Positions 35,318-44,194 of a stretch of DNA of 64,000 nucleotides are shown piece by piece. The translations under genes and the position numbers were made by a program. How positions within the stretch are numbered: position 1 is the first letter of the stretch; each line of letters starts with the position of its first letter. Below the pieces are notes generated by a model that worked only from the letters and a program-made list of their open reading frames with translations, was not told where the DNA came from and did no database searches. This stretch comes from CAIWMF01 sp964402065 (lineage in GTDB: Bacteria > Verrucomicrobiota > Verrucomicrobiia > Chthoniobacterales > UBA6821): positions 62,001 through 126,000 of the forward strand of contig CAYOAN010000003.1 of the NCBI GenBank assembly GCA_964402065.1. Reading direction: 5' to 3'.

Positions 35318-37972
35318 ATGACCTCTCCTGAAATTTCTAAAGCTTACGCACCAACTGATGTTGAACCTCTCTGGTATCAACGTTGGTGCAATACAGGCTG
35401 TTTCCATGCTGATGAAACATCAGCAGCTCCTGCTTTTTCTATTGCTATGCCCCCACCCAATGTCACAGGTGTACTCACACTAGGACATGTACTCAACAAT
35501 ACGCTCCAAGACATCTTAGCCCGGCGTGCACGTCAGACTGGACATGAAGTTCTCTGGCTTCCGGGAACTGACCATGCCGGCATTGCGACACAGACTGTTG
35601 TTGAGCGCCAGCTTCGCAAGGAGGAAAAAAAGACGCGCCACGACTTAGGCCGGACCGCTTTTTTAAAAAAAGTTTGGGAATGGAAAGAAAAACATGGTGG
35701 CATCATCCTCGAGCAATTACAACGACTCGGCTGCTCCTGCGACTGGAAGCGTGAACGCTTCACGATGGATGAGGCTTACTCCAAAAAAGTTCAAGAGACT
35801 TTCGTTGACCTTTACAACAAGGGAATGATCTACCGCGGCAAGCGCATGGTCAATTGGTGCCCTGTTTCCCACACAGCACTGAGCGATGAAGAAGTCATTC
35901 CTAAAAAGCAAAAAGGTATTCTCTACCACTACAAATTAGAAATCATCGAACAACCTGGAACATGGATTGAAATTTCAACCACACGTCCAGAAACGATCAT
36001 GGCTGATGTGGCCCTGGCAGTGAATCCAAAAGACCCACGTTATGCGGCATTGATTGGCAAGCATGTTCGTCGTCCACTAGGCCAGCTCGCTGAACTACCT
36101 ATCATTAGTGATGATGCTGTTGAGATGACTTTTGGCACCGGAGTACTCAAAGTGACCCCTGCTCACGATAAGATTGACTATGAAATTGGACTCCGCCATC
36201 AACTTCCAGTTATCGATGTTATGAATTCCGATGGAACCCTCAACGAACTTGCAGGCGAAGAATTCGCAGGTCTCGATCGTTTTGAAGGGCGTATTAAAGC
36301 TGGCGAGCGTCTCCGCGAGCTTGGCTTACTCATCCAAGAAGAGCCTTATGAAAACAATGTTGGCTTCAGTGAGCGCGCTGACGTCCCAATTGAACCTCGC
36401 TTGAGCGAACAATGGTTTTTACGCTATCCCAAAACTGCGGAGGCTCGCGCAGCAGTACAACAACATCTTGTTCGATTTTTTCCTGATCGTTGGGAAAAAG
36501 TTTATGACCACTGGTTAGAAAATATTCAAGATTGGTGCATCAGCCGTCAACTTTGGTGGGGCCATCAGATTCCTGCATGGCACTCGGCAGATGGCTCTCA
36601 AATCAAAGTCCAGCTTGATTCTCCTGGTGATGATTGGGTGCAAGATGAAGATGTTCTCGACACATGGTTCTCTTCATGGCTTTGGGCTCATGAAACAATG
36701 GATGAAGCCACACAGAAAAAATTCTACCCAACCTCCGTTCTTGTCACTGGGCCTGATATTATTTTCTTTTGGGTTGCTCGCATGATCATGGCCGGCCTCG
36801 AATATACAAATCAGCTACCTTTCCAGGACGTCTATTTCACTGGCATTATTCGCGACAAGCAAGGCCGTAAAATGTCGAAAAGCCTTGGCAACTCGCCTAA
36901 CCCACTCGACTTAATCGCAGCTTATGGAGCTGATGGCCTTCGTTTTGGCATGATGCGCATTGCACCCACGGGCCAAGACATTCGCTTTGATGAACAGCAA
37001 ATTGTAGAAGGACGAAACTTCGCTAACAAGCTTTGGAATGCTGCTCGGTTTCGTGAAATGCAGGGATCTTTAAGTTATAACCCTGACTTAACGCAGTACG
37101 AATTACCTGAAATTGCGATCACCCTCCTAGCGCAATTTGACAAGATGCATGCTGACGTTCGCACAGCTTATGATGAGTATCGCTTTCAAGCGATTGCGGG
37201 ATCGCTCTACGATTTTTTCTGGGGTGATTATTGCGATTGGTTTATTGAAGCTGCAAAATCAACCCTCCAAGGACCTGATGAACAAAAGAAAAAAGCGCTT
37301 CTAGCAACGATGGATGTTGTTCTTGCAGGGGTATTGCATTTACTACACCCACTAATGCCTCACATCACAGAAGAACTTTGGAATCGCCTTGGATTCAAGA
37401 CCGGAAACGACTTCAAAGGGCGCTCTGACTTTTTACTCTACGCCAAACCTCCTCTGGAAAATCATCTATCTCATTTGGCTCCAGAAAAAATCGAGATAGC
37501 AAAAAATAAAACTCTCGCCCTCTATCGCGCCACCCACGCTGCTCGAAATCTTCGCAGCGAATGCAAAATCAACGCCAAACAGGCGATCGATTTTCTTATT
37601 ACACCAAAAGATAAGACAGCGCCTTGGACACCAGAACAGCTCCAGATCTTCACAACGTTAGCACGCGGAAAGCATGTTTCGCTCACGCATGATGCGCCCC
37701 CCAAAGAAAGCGCCTCTGTTATTACCGATCTTGGCACAATAACCATCCCGCTTGCAGGGCTGATTGACCCTGTTGCTGAAAAAAATCGTCTTTCAACAGA
37801 AATTAAAAATGCTGAAGCCGAACTCATTAAAGTTCGTTCAAAATTAAGCAACACTGCCTTTGTTGAAAAAGTTCCAGCGGTCGTTCTCCAAGAGCATCAC
37901 GAACGGGAAACAAAGTGGCAAGAGCGCCTCAGCTCATTGCAGACAATGTTCGAAAAATTTTCGAATTCCTAA
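35318..37972 (+). CDS. valS: Valyl-tRNA synthetase
   Basis: The 884-residue class I synthetase has PPPNVTGVLTLGHVLN with the HIGH motif GHVL, the CP1 editing domain (STTRPETIMADVALAVNP), the KMSKS loop GRKMSKSLGNSP, and the WCISRQLWWGHQIPAWH stretch before it. A C-terminal coiled-coil arm (GLIDPVAEKNRLSTEIKNAEAEL) is typical of ValRS and absent from IleRS. The ATG at 35318 has no Shine-Dalgarno sequence. It stands alone, with manC 180 bases downstream. Confidence 0.97.
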   Translation: MTSPEISKAYAPTDVEPLWYQRWCNTGCFHADETSAAPAFSIAMPPPNVTGVLTLGHVLNNTLQDILARRARQTGHEVLWLPGTDHAGIATQTVVERQLRKEEKKTRHDLGRTAFLKKVWEWKEKHGGIILEQLQRLGCSCDWKRERFTMDEAYSKKVQETFVDLYNKGMIYRGKRMVNWCPVSHTALSDEEVIPKKQKGILYHYKLEIIEQPGTWIEISTTRPETIMADVALAVNPKDPRYAALIGKHVRRPLGQLAELPIISDDAVEMTFGTGVLKVTPAHDKIDYEIGLRHQLPVIDVMNSDGTLNELAGEEFAGLDRFEGRIKAGERLRELGLLIQEEPYENNVGFSERADVPIEPRLSEQWFLRYPKTAEARAAVQQHLVRFFPDRWEKVYDHWLENIQDWCISRQLWWGHQIPAWHSADGSQIKVQLDSPGDDWVQDEDVLDTWFSSWLWAHETMDEATQKKFYPTSVLVTGPDIIFFWVARMIMAGLEYTNQLPFQDVYFTGIIRDKQGRKMSKSLGNSPNPLDLIAAYGADGLRFGMMRIAPTGQDIRFDEQQIVEGRNFANKLWNAARFREMQGSLSYNPDLTQYELPEIAITLLAQFDKMHADVRTAYDEYRFQAIAGSLYDFFWGDYCDWFIEAAKSTLQGPDEQKKKALLATMDVVLAGVLHLLHPLMPHITEELWNRLGFKTGNDFKGRSDFLLYAKPPLENHLSHLAPEKIEIAKNKTLALYRATHAARNLRSECKINAKQAIDFLITPKDKTAPWTPEQLQIFTTLARGKHVSLTHDAPPKESASVITDLGTITIPLAGLIDPVAEKNRLSTEIKNAEAELIKVRSKLSNTAFVEKVPAVVLQEHHERETKWQERLSSLQTMFEKFSNS

Positions 37973-37997
37973 TTTTACTCAACACCTCTTTTTGACG

Positions 37998-38149
37998 ATA
38001 GCGTGTTAAATTAAGAAGGGCGCGCTAGAGGCACAGAAATTCTTTCTTAGGACAAGACGAAAGATCGAGATACCATCTTCTAAAGCTAAGAGCACAGTCT
38101 TAATCAAAAAGCATAATCCTATAACATTCCTTGATCGATTTATACGCTA
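37998..38149. repeat. Family A dispersed repeat, copy A2, abutting manC
   Basis: About 152 bases with diverged A-type ends: ATAGCGTGTTAAATTAAGAA on the left and GATCGATTTATACGCTA on the right. The interior keeps TTCTTTCTTAGGACAAGAC, GATCGAGA and the GAGCACAGTCTTAA block of the family. It ends two bases before the manC ATG, so any promoter of manC must lie in the repeat or upstream of it. It fills the valS-manC gap. Confidence 0.8.
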
Positions 38150-38151
38150 CC

Positions 38152-39270
38152 ATGTCAACTGCTAACTGCCCATTGTCACCTGATTTAGATAACGCAAAAG
38201 TCTCTGATCGCCTCTTCATTTTCGTCATGGCAGGGGGAAGTGGAGAACGCTTCTGGCCAGCAAGCCGAACTCATACACCAAAGCATCTCTTGAAGCTCCT
38301 TGGAAAAGAAACGTTGCTCGAGCAAACATTAAAACGCTTTGAAACCATCGTTCCACTTCAACAAATTTTTGTACTCACAAATGAAGCTCAGCGGGAAGCA
38401 ACACTTCAAGCGATCCCAAAACATCCTCCAGAAAATATTATTGCTGAGCCTGCTAAGCGAGACACTGCGCCGGCAGCAGCATTAGCAACAGCTATTGCTT
38501 TACGTCATAATAAAGATGCCATCGTTGGACTTTTTCCTGCTGATGCGATGATTCACGACGTTACTACCTTCTGCGCCCAACTCTTGGAGGCAGCCCATAT
38601 AGCAGCAGAACACCCTGCCTTGATCACTTTTTCAATTAAGCCAAATCATCCCTCTACTAGTTTTGGATACCTCGAGCTTGGCGAACCTCATCTTGCGCCG
38701 CAGGCTCAACAAACACTCTTTCACAACGTTCATCAATTTATTGAAAAACCACAGCAAGAAAAAGCGAAGGAATTTTTCTTTGGCAAACGCCATGGCTGGA
38801 ACGCAGGAATGTTTCTTTGGCAGGGAACATCATTTTTAAAAGAATGCCAGTGTCAACAACCTGAACTGGCTTCTTTCATTGAAAAATTTGTAACAGAAAC
38901 TTCTCCTGAAAATTTATTGCGCCGCGATTTTCCTCAGCTTCCAAAAATTTCTGTCGATTACGCTATCATGGAAAAGGCCAAACAAGTTGTTGCTGCGATT
39001 GCAACATTTGATTGGGATGATGTCGGTCATTGGATAGCACTTCCCAAGCATCTTGGAGTTGATGAAAAAGGAAACACAATTCAAGCAGAGCCAGAAAAAA
39101 TCCTCCTTCACGAAGCCACTGATAACATTATTGTTTCTGAAGGAAAAACCATAGCTCTTTGCGGAGTAAAGGATCTTGTCATCGTTCAAACTAATGATGC
39201 ACTCCTCATCTGCCATCGTGATGCTGTAGAAAACATCAAAAAACTACCCGTTCCAGCAGGATTAAAATAA
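38152..39270 (+). CDS. manC: Mannose-1-phosphate guanylyltransferase
   Basis: The 372-residue protein has FIFVMAGGSGERFWPASRTHTPKHLLKLLG, which is the GMP-binding signature of mannose-1-phosphate guanylyltransferases, then ENIIAEPAKRDTAPAAALA, FPADAMI with a metal-binding Asp, and SFGYLELGEP...FIEKPQ and GWNAGMFLW. It makes GDP-mannose for glycans. The short C terminus shows no cupin isomerase domain of the bifunctional type, so only the transferase activity is predicted. The ATG at 38152 is preferred to a TTG at 38131, which lies inside repeat A2. Confidence 0.92.
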   Translation: MSTANCPLSPDLDNAKVSDRLFIFVMAGGSGERFWPASRTHTPKHLLKLLGKETLLEQTLKRFETIVPLQQIFVLTNEAQREATLQAIPKHPPENIIAEPAKRDTAPAAALATAIALRHNKDAIVGLFPADAMIHDVTTFCAQLLEAAHIAAEHPALITFSIKPNHPSTSFGYLELGEPHLAPQAQQTLFHNVHQFIEKPQQEKAKEFFFGKRHGWNAGMFLWQGTSFLKECQCQQPELASFIEKFVTETSPENLLRRDFPQLPKISVDYAIMEKAKQVVAAIATFDWDDVGHWIALPKHLGVDEKGNTIQAEPEKILLHEATDNIIVSEGKTIALCGVKDLVIVQTNDALLICHRDAVENIKKLPVPAGLK

Positions 39271-39369
39271 GAACAATAACCAAATTATTTTGAGCTAAAA
39301 AAAGAAAGCTGAAGTTTTGAGAAAAGGTACGCCCTAATAGACAAGTCCTGTTCAACAAGATCACAAGCT

Positions 39370-39436
39370 GCGCGAACACAGCCTTAAAGAAAAAGAGCAA
39401 GCATATGGCGTGCTCTTTTCAGTTTTATACACTCTA
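39370..39436. repeat. Degenerate family A remnant (A3)
   Basis: GCGAACACAGCC, AAAGAAAAAGAGCAAGCATATGG and TTTTCAGTTTTATACACT match the right third of family A. The left part is not convincing, although GAGAAAAGGTACGCC near 39320 may belong to it. It lies in the gap between manC and the convergent Spy-like gene. Confidence 0.5.
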
Positions 39437-39454
39437 GGGAGCTTTAGTTTCTTA

Positions 39455-40102
39455 TTAAAAGACTACCTTCTTCCCCTGCAATTGTTCCCACATTGTTCTC
39501 TGTGCTGGTGTAAGCACTCTTGCCATAGCGGCTCCATGCTTCTTGCGATTGTTCCGAAGCGCTAAAATTTGTTGGTGATAGTTCATCTTTCCTTGGTCTG
39601 CACGCAAATCAATATTCATTGCTTTTCGATAGGAATCTTGATGAATTTTTTCAATTTTTTGTTTTTGCTCTTCGCTTAATCCCAAAAGTTTTTGTTCAGA
39701 AGGAGCAATGAGCAAAGTGCCTCCTAAAATTTGTCGTTCAATTTCACGCAGACGGTGACGTTGGATGGGGGTCAGGACATCCATAGCACGTTGGTTATAC
39801 GAAACAGAAAGTGCTTCTAATTTTTTCTGCGCATCTGCAATTTGAAGGGGTGTCTGATGTGGCGCCTTCATTAACTTCATCGCTGCTGTGCGATAGTCAC
39901 TGCGTAGTCCTGCAATAATGCTCTTTTGAAGAGAAGTAAGGTGCAAGTCTTGGCTCACATGATCAAGACTAATTAAAATGGGAAGCGATCCAGGATTTTC
40001 CCGAACAGGCGTAGCAGCTTGCTTCGGTGCTGATGTGGCTGCATGGGAGGCAAGCGTGAAAGAAAGAAAAGCTACAAACAGACGAGTTGTTAATGATTTC
40101 AT
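39455..40102 (-). CDS. Secreted Spy/CpxP-like protein
   Basis: The 215-residue protein has a signal peptide (MKSLTTRLFVAFLSFTLASHAATSA). The mature part is helical and has two LTxxQ-like motifs typical of the CpxP/Spy fold: LTPIQRHRLREIERQ near residue 111 and LTPAQRTMWEQL near 194. LGLSEEQKQKIEKIHQD is similar. Spy-type proteins are periplasmic chaperones or stress sensors. The exact role here is unknown. It lies about 75 bases downstream of xseA on the same strand. Confidence 0.7.
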   Translation of the reverse strand: MKSLTTRLFVAFLSFTLASHAATSAPKQAATPVRENPGSLPILISLDHVSQDLHLTSLQKSIIAGLRSDYRTAAMKLMKAPHQTPLQIADAQKKLEALSVSYNQRAMDVLTPIQRHRLREIERQILGGTLLIAPSEQKLLGLSEEQKQKIEKIHQDSYRKAMNIDLRADQGKMNYHQQILALRNNRKKHGAAMARVLTPAQRTMWEQLQGKKVVF

Positions 40103-40177
40103 AGTTTAAAATGGATAAAAGCTACTGTTCCGATAGAGGATTTTATACGATTCTGCAAGGAAAAAGTGAAACTTCAA

Positions 40178-41644
40178 CTATTCTATTACTGAAGTTATTT
40201 TTCCATCATGAAACTGAGTTGAAATTCGCATCCCAGAAGTAACTCCTGCACAGGAAGAACGTATCTCGCCTTGCTCATTACGCGTGATTGTAAAACCTCG
40301 TTGCAAGGTTGCTTCGGGACTGAGCATAGCCAAGGAAACACGAAGTCGCTCATATTGTGATTGCAGCTGATGATATTGATTTGAGAGCTGATATTTCAAT
40401 TGCCGTTGCAACATCGTAGTTTGATGACGAGCCTGCTGAAAAAAAACTTCAGGATGAGAGCGGCTTAATTGCAATTCTATGGTCTTCGCTATAGTTTTCA
40501 TTTTTTCCAAGCGATGGTATAAGGTTGCTTCCAAGGAACGCGCCAAGTGATCTAAGTGTTGCTGCAGCTTCCAGCAATATCTCTCTGGCTCTCGAAAAAG
40601 GGAGCCATTTTTTGCATACTCCCATCGTTGAAGCAGCTGACTATATTGTAAAAAAACTTCTCGTTGTAATCGCCTAAGAAGAAGTTTGGCACTCTCCTGC
40701 AACGCAACACTATCAGCTGCCAGGAGCTCTGCAGCAGCACTTGGAGTTGGGGCTCGAAGATCCGCTGCAAAATCAGCAATCGTATGATCAATTTCATGTC
40801 CTACTGCACTCACAACAGGAATGCAGCTGGCTGCGATAGCACGAGCCACTCTCTCTTCATTAAATTCCCAAAGATCTTCCAAACTCCCACCACCTCGCGT
40901 AACTACGATGACATCAACATTTCCAATGGCTGTTGATGAAGAGGAAAAGTTTTCAATGGCTTGAGCAATTTCTTCTGCTGCACCGAGGCCTTGGACTCGC
41001 ACAGGGGCTATCACCACTTGCAAGCCGGGATGGCGACGGTGTAATACATTTAAAAAATCAGCGATTGCGGCTGTTGTTGGAGAGGTCACAATTCCGATAC
41101 GTTGAGGAAAACGAGGAAGCGGCCGCTTACGCTCTACCTCAAACAATCCCTCTGCAGCTAGTTTTTGTTTGAGTGCTTCAAACTTGGCTTGCAATAGCCC
41201 AACTCCACGTGCTTGAACGAGACGAACCATGAGTTGATATTGTCCCCGTGGTTGGTAAACCGTTACAGCACCTTGAAGCTGTACGGCAAGGCCATCAGCG
41301 AGCTGGAGCGAAGAAAAAGCTGCTGCCGTCCTTGCAAAAAGAACACAGGCAATCTGTGCTCCAGCGTCCTTGAGCGTGAAATAATGATGCCCTGAAGATT
41401 GTTTACGATAATTAGAAATTTCTCCTTCAATCCAAATTTCACCAATCTCTCCCTCAAGCAAGCTCGTAATACGACGCGTAAGCTCCGTAACGGTAAGCAT
41501 TGATGGGTTCGTTGTTATGGAGGAAGTAGAATCTACTACTTCTTCTCTCTTTTTTTTATTTTTTTTAACAACAGTTTTTTTTTCAACACGCGTTCCTAAC
41601 GCCTGTGGTTCACTTAAAAAACTGAGTTCGGCTTGTTGTGTCAT
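40178..41644 (-). CDS. xseA: Exodeoxyribonuclease VII large subunit
   Basis: The subunit (about 488 residues) has the N-terminal OB fold (LTVTELTRRITSLLEGEIGEIWIEGEISNYRKQSSGHHYFTLKD) and the XseA core: RIGIVTSPTTAAIADFLNVLHRR, VIVVTRGGGSLEDLWEFNEERVARAIAASCIPVVSAVGHEIDHTIADFAADLRAPTPSAAAEL, followed by a long coiled coil. With XseB it degrades single-stranded DNA into oligonucleotides. The residues before MLTVTEL (MTQQAELS...KKNKKKREE) form an extra basic N terminus of about 47 residues. An in-frame upstream start at 41746 would add 34 Cys-rich residues and is unlikely. The small subunit xseB is not in the window. Confidence 0.92.
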   Translation of the reverse strand: MTQQAELSFLSEPQALGTRVEKKTVVKKNKKKREEVVDSTSSITTNPSMLTVTELTRRITSLLEGEIGEIWIEGEISNYRKQSSGHHYFTLKDAGAQIACVLFARTAAAFSSLQLADGLAVQLQGAVTVYQPRGQYQLMVRLVQARGVGLLQAKFEALKQKLAAEGLFEVERKRPLPRFPQRIGIVTSPTTAAIADFLNVLHRRHPGLQVVIAPVRVQGLGAAEEIAQAIENFSSSSTAIGNVDVIVVTRGGGSLEDLWEFNEERVARAIAASCIPVVSAVGHEIDHTIADFAADLRAPTPSAAAELLAADSVALQESAKLLLRRLQREVFLQYSQLLQRWEYAKNGSLFREPERYCWKLQQHLDHLARSLEATLYHRLEKMKTIAKTIELQLSRSHPEVFFQQARHQTTMLQRQLKYQLSNQYHQLQSQYERLRVSLAMLSPEATLQRGFTITRNEQGEIRSSCAGVTSGMRISTQFHDGKITSVIE

Positions 41645-41764
41645 TGATTTATCTATTACAAAATCGATGCAGCGCAAGGAGTCGAGAGGCAAAGACGCTG
41701 AGCGTATTGAACACGTGTAGCAGCGATCACCAGAGCGACAACGCAATCCCCCACTTCGGCCATG

Positions 41765-42985
41765 TTAGGATACACTCAATCCTTCTGCAATCGCAGTAAC
41801 CACTGCTTGAATCTCCTCCTCACGCAGCTCTGGAAAAATTGGCAATGCCAACGTTTCTTGAGAAGCTCGTTCTGACTCAGGAAAAGAGCCTGGTTTATAA
41901 TTAAGACCAGCAAAACACTCTTGAAGATGCAATGGAACTGGATAATAAATCGCGTAACCAATTTCTTTTTTATTGAGGTGTGCAATCACCTGATCGCGCC
42001 GTGCAGAAGCTTGATCTCCCAGTATTCGAATGACGTACTGATGGTAAATGTGATGATTTTTTAAACCACTCGCAGCCCAAGGCTCTGCAGGCAAGGCAAG
42101 GCGATCAAGCAAGCCAGCCTTAATGAATGCCTCTTTGTAAATCGCCGCATTTTTTTGTCGCTGCTCATTCCATTTTGCTAAAAAGGGAAGTCGCTCTCTT
42201 AAAATGGCTCCTTGAATGCCATCCATTCGGAAATTTCCTCCAACAACTTTGTAATAGTAACGCTCTTCCATTCCATGATTGCGAATGATACGAAGTTGTT
42301 CAGCCATTTGTGGATCACGACAAACGATAAATCCAGCATCACCAAAGGCTCCTAAATTTTTTGTTGGGTATAAACTCACAAATGACAACTCAGCAATGGC
42401 GCCTGCTTTTTTTGTTCCTTCCGGGCTGGGGTAGTCGGTGCCAATAACCTGCGCAGCATCCTCAACAACACTCACCCCATATTCTTGGGCAAGCGCCATG
42501 ATGGCATTCATGTCACAACACGTTCCAAAAAGATGAATGGGAATAATCATCTTCACCTGATTGCCTTTGTCCGTACGAAGTATTCCCTCTCCATCTCGCT
42601 GAAACGATGCAAGCAGTTCTCCCAGTTTTTTTGGATCGAGCATGTAGGTCTGAGGATCGATATCACAAAAAATGACCTCTGCACCTAAGCGGTGCGGACA
42701 ACTTGCTGTTGCAAAAAAAGTATAAGGGGTCGTGATCACCGCATCACCAGATCCAATTTTTTTAGCCATGAGAATTGCTAGCAATCCATCGGTGCCAGAA
42801 GAAACCCCGACAACATGGGCCTTGTCGTCAAAACAAGTGGCTGCTACTTCCTGTTCGAATGCCGCAACTTCTTTTCCTAGGATGAACTGCTGATGCTCAA
42901 GAACACGATCAACAGCAGCTTTAATTGCTGTGGTTAGCTCAGTGTTTTCGTTTTGTCGAGAAAGGTCAAATAAGGGAATTGCCAT
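41765..42985 (-). CDS. DegT/DnrJ/EryC1/StrS-family aminotransferase
   Basis: The 406-residue PLP enzyme has FILGKEVAAFEQEVA, GVSSGTDGLLAILMA (PLP phosphate site), TPYTFFATA, VVEDAAQVIGT, and SLYPTKNLGAFGDAG with the Schiff-base Lys, and DGIQGAILRERLPFL. The family puts amino groups on nucleotide sugars for surface glycans; the exact sugar is not determined. It is transcribed on the same strand as xseA, which starts about 120 bases downstream. Other sugar genes in the window (manC, RmlA-like) are not adjacent. Confidence 0.88.
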   Translation of the reverse strand: MAIPLFDLSRQNENTELTTAIKAAVDRVLEHQQFILGKEVAAFEQEVAATCFDDKAHVVGVSSGTDGLLAILMAKKIGSGDAVITTPYTFFATASCPHRLGAEVIFCDIDPQTYMLDPKKLGELLASFQRDGEGILRTDKGNQVKMIIPIHLFGTCCDMNAIMALAQEYGVSVVEDAAQVIGTDYPSPEGTKKAGAIAELSFVSLYPTKNLGAFGDAGFIVCRDPQMAEQLRIIRNHGMEERYYYKVVGGNFRMDGIQGAILRERLPFLAKWNEQRQKNAAIYKEAFIKAGLLDRLALPAEPWAASGLKNHHIYHQYVIRILGDQASARRDQVIAHLNKKEIGYAIYYPVPLHLQECFAGLNYKPGSFPESERASQETLALPIFPELREEEIQAVVTAIAEGLSVS

Positions 42986-43030
42986 AAAAAAAATTAATAA
43001 AGGAGAAAAGTGGGGAGAATTTTAACATAA

Positions 43031-43105
43031 AAAAAAGCAAAGAAAAATCAAAGAACACACAAATTTTTCTTTTTTGTGTTCTTTGATTTTCTCTGCTTTC
43101 TTTGC
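43031..43105. repeat. Long inverted repeat (hairpin) between pal and the aminotransferase
   Basis: AAAATCAAAGAACACAC and GTGTTCTTTGATTTTCTCTG form the heart of a stem of about 25-30 pairs, extended by GCAAAGAA-like ends on both sides. It lies on both strands' path between pal and the aminotransferase gene and could terminate minus-strand transcription. Similar short GTGTTCTTTG hairpins are found near 30.2 and 52.5 kb. Confidence 0.65.
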
Positions 43106-43109
43106 GATG

Positions 43110-43411
43110 AGAGCGTTTTAAAAAATATTATAGCCGATGTAGTGCCAGGAACGAGGAACGCAGAAACGCAGTGTATAGTGTATTAAATTGAAAAGGGGAC
43201 GTTAGAAGCGCCGCCATTTTTTCTTAGGACAAGGCCGAAGATCGAGACGCTATCCGAAGATAACCTAAGATCTGAGAACGCAGTCCTAACGAAAAAGAGC
43301 AAGCTTATGGCCTGCCTTTTTCAATTTAATACACTATCTATCTCATACTCGAGGCCTCGAGCACCGGCGTGATGCCGCAATACGCGGCTATAGAATTTTT
43401 GAAAATGCTCT
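43110..43411. repeat. Family C repeat C2 interrupted by a family A element
   Basis: The ends match C1: AGAGCGTTTTAAAAAATATT plus ATAGCCG on the left, CGGCTATAGAATTTTTGAAAA ending GCTCT on the right in shortened form. Removing the inserted family A copy (43175-43337) leaves about 139 bases, which equals the 138 bases of C1. This is direct sequence evidence that family A moved into a family C copy. The insertion site reads GTGTA on the left and TATCTC on the right after the element, compatible with TA duplication. Confidence 0.85.
43175..43337. repeat. Family A dispersed repeat, copy A4, nested in C2
   Basis: About 163 bases: ATAGTGTATTAAATTGAAAA on the left, TTTTTCAATTTAATACACTA on the right. 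The interior reads TTTTTTCTTAGGACAAGGCC, GAAGATCGAGACGCTATCC, GAAGATAACC, GAACGCAGTCCTAACGAAAA and GAGCAAGCTTATGGCC. It is almost identical to A6 and A7. No ORF is present. Confidence 0.92.
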
Positions 43412-43427
43412 AATTTCTTTTGGTCGC

Positions 43428-43928
43428 TTACTTTACAATCCCAAATTCCGCACGGCGATTTTTTGCCCAAGCAGCTTCGCTATTAGCAGAATCAGCAGGC
43501 ATTTCTTTACCAAAACTGACTGTTTGAACTTTGTTAGCAGAGACACCTTTTGCAACTAAAGCCTCGCGCACAGCCAAAGCGCGGCGTTCGCCGAGACTGC
43601 GATTGTATTCTTCGGTACCACGATTGTCCGTAAAGCCAGCAACAATAACTGTTTTCCCTGAAGAACGAACACTCTGAGCTACAGTAGCTACCTTATCTTG
43701 CTCTTCAGCGCTGACAGAAGTGCTATCGAAGGCAAAATGAACTGGCGCGAATTCAGAACGATCAACGTTCGCTCCCATAAAATTAGCCCCCTCGGAGCGC
43801 TCACTGAGCGGCGTTCCACTCACGTAGTCGCCATCAATACCGGCGTATTGCTTATTCTTTTTGTGAGCACAAGCAGGGAGCAAGGCTGCAATGAGAAGAA
43901 CCGAGAAAAGAGATCGTTTATTTTTCAT
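43428..43928 (-). CDS. pal: Peptidoglycan-associated lipoprotein Pal
   Basis: The 166-residue protein has a lipoprotein signal peptide ending in the lipobox LLPAC, so the Cys near residue 20 is lipidated. The OmpA-like domain has VIVAGFTDNRGTEEYNRSLGERRALAVREALVAKGV, the peptidoglycan-binding region. With TolB it forms part of the Tol-Pal system that anchors the outer membrane to peptidoglycan and acts at division. tolB is upstream on the same strand, with repeat A5 in the 266-base gap. Confidence 0.95.
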   Translation of the reverse strand: MKNKRSLFSVLLIAALLPACAHKKNKQYAGIDGDYVSGTPLSERSEGANFMGANVDRSEFAPVHFAFDSTSVSAEEQDKVATVAQSVRSSGKTVIVAGFTDNRGTEEYNRSLGERRALAVREALVAKGVSANKVQTVSFGKEMPADSANSEAAWAKNRRAEFGIVK

Positions 43929-43978
43929 AATTTGATGCGTCAGTCTCTCACAAGCTATAAAAAAAGACGAGCTCTTTT

Positions 43979-44110
43979 ATAGCGTATTAAATTGAAAAGG
44001 GCCCGTTAGAGGCGCAGAAATTTTTTCTTAGGAGAAGGCTGAAGACCGAAGCGCTATCGGAAGATAACGTAGCAAGCTGATGGCCTGCCCTTTTCAATTT
44101 AATACGCTAT
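43979..44110. repeat. Family A dispersed repeat, copy A5, between tolB and pal
   Basis: A shortened copy of about 132 bases: ATAGCGTATTAAATTGAAAA on the left and TTTTCAATTTAATACGCTAT on the right, a perfect inverted pair of about 22 bases. The interior (TTTTTTCTTAGGAGAAGGC, GAAGACCGAAGCGCTATCGG, AAGATAACG, AGCAAGCTGATGGCC) lacks the GAGAACGCAGTCC segment of A4, an internal deletion. It separates tolB from pal, which are usually close. Confidence 0.92.
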
Positions 44111-44194
44111 ACTCAACAACATTGATCTCAATGTGAAGGAACGAATATCTACACGATCCTGCTTGTTGCTCCACGAGCAGGATGTCGAGAGAGG

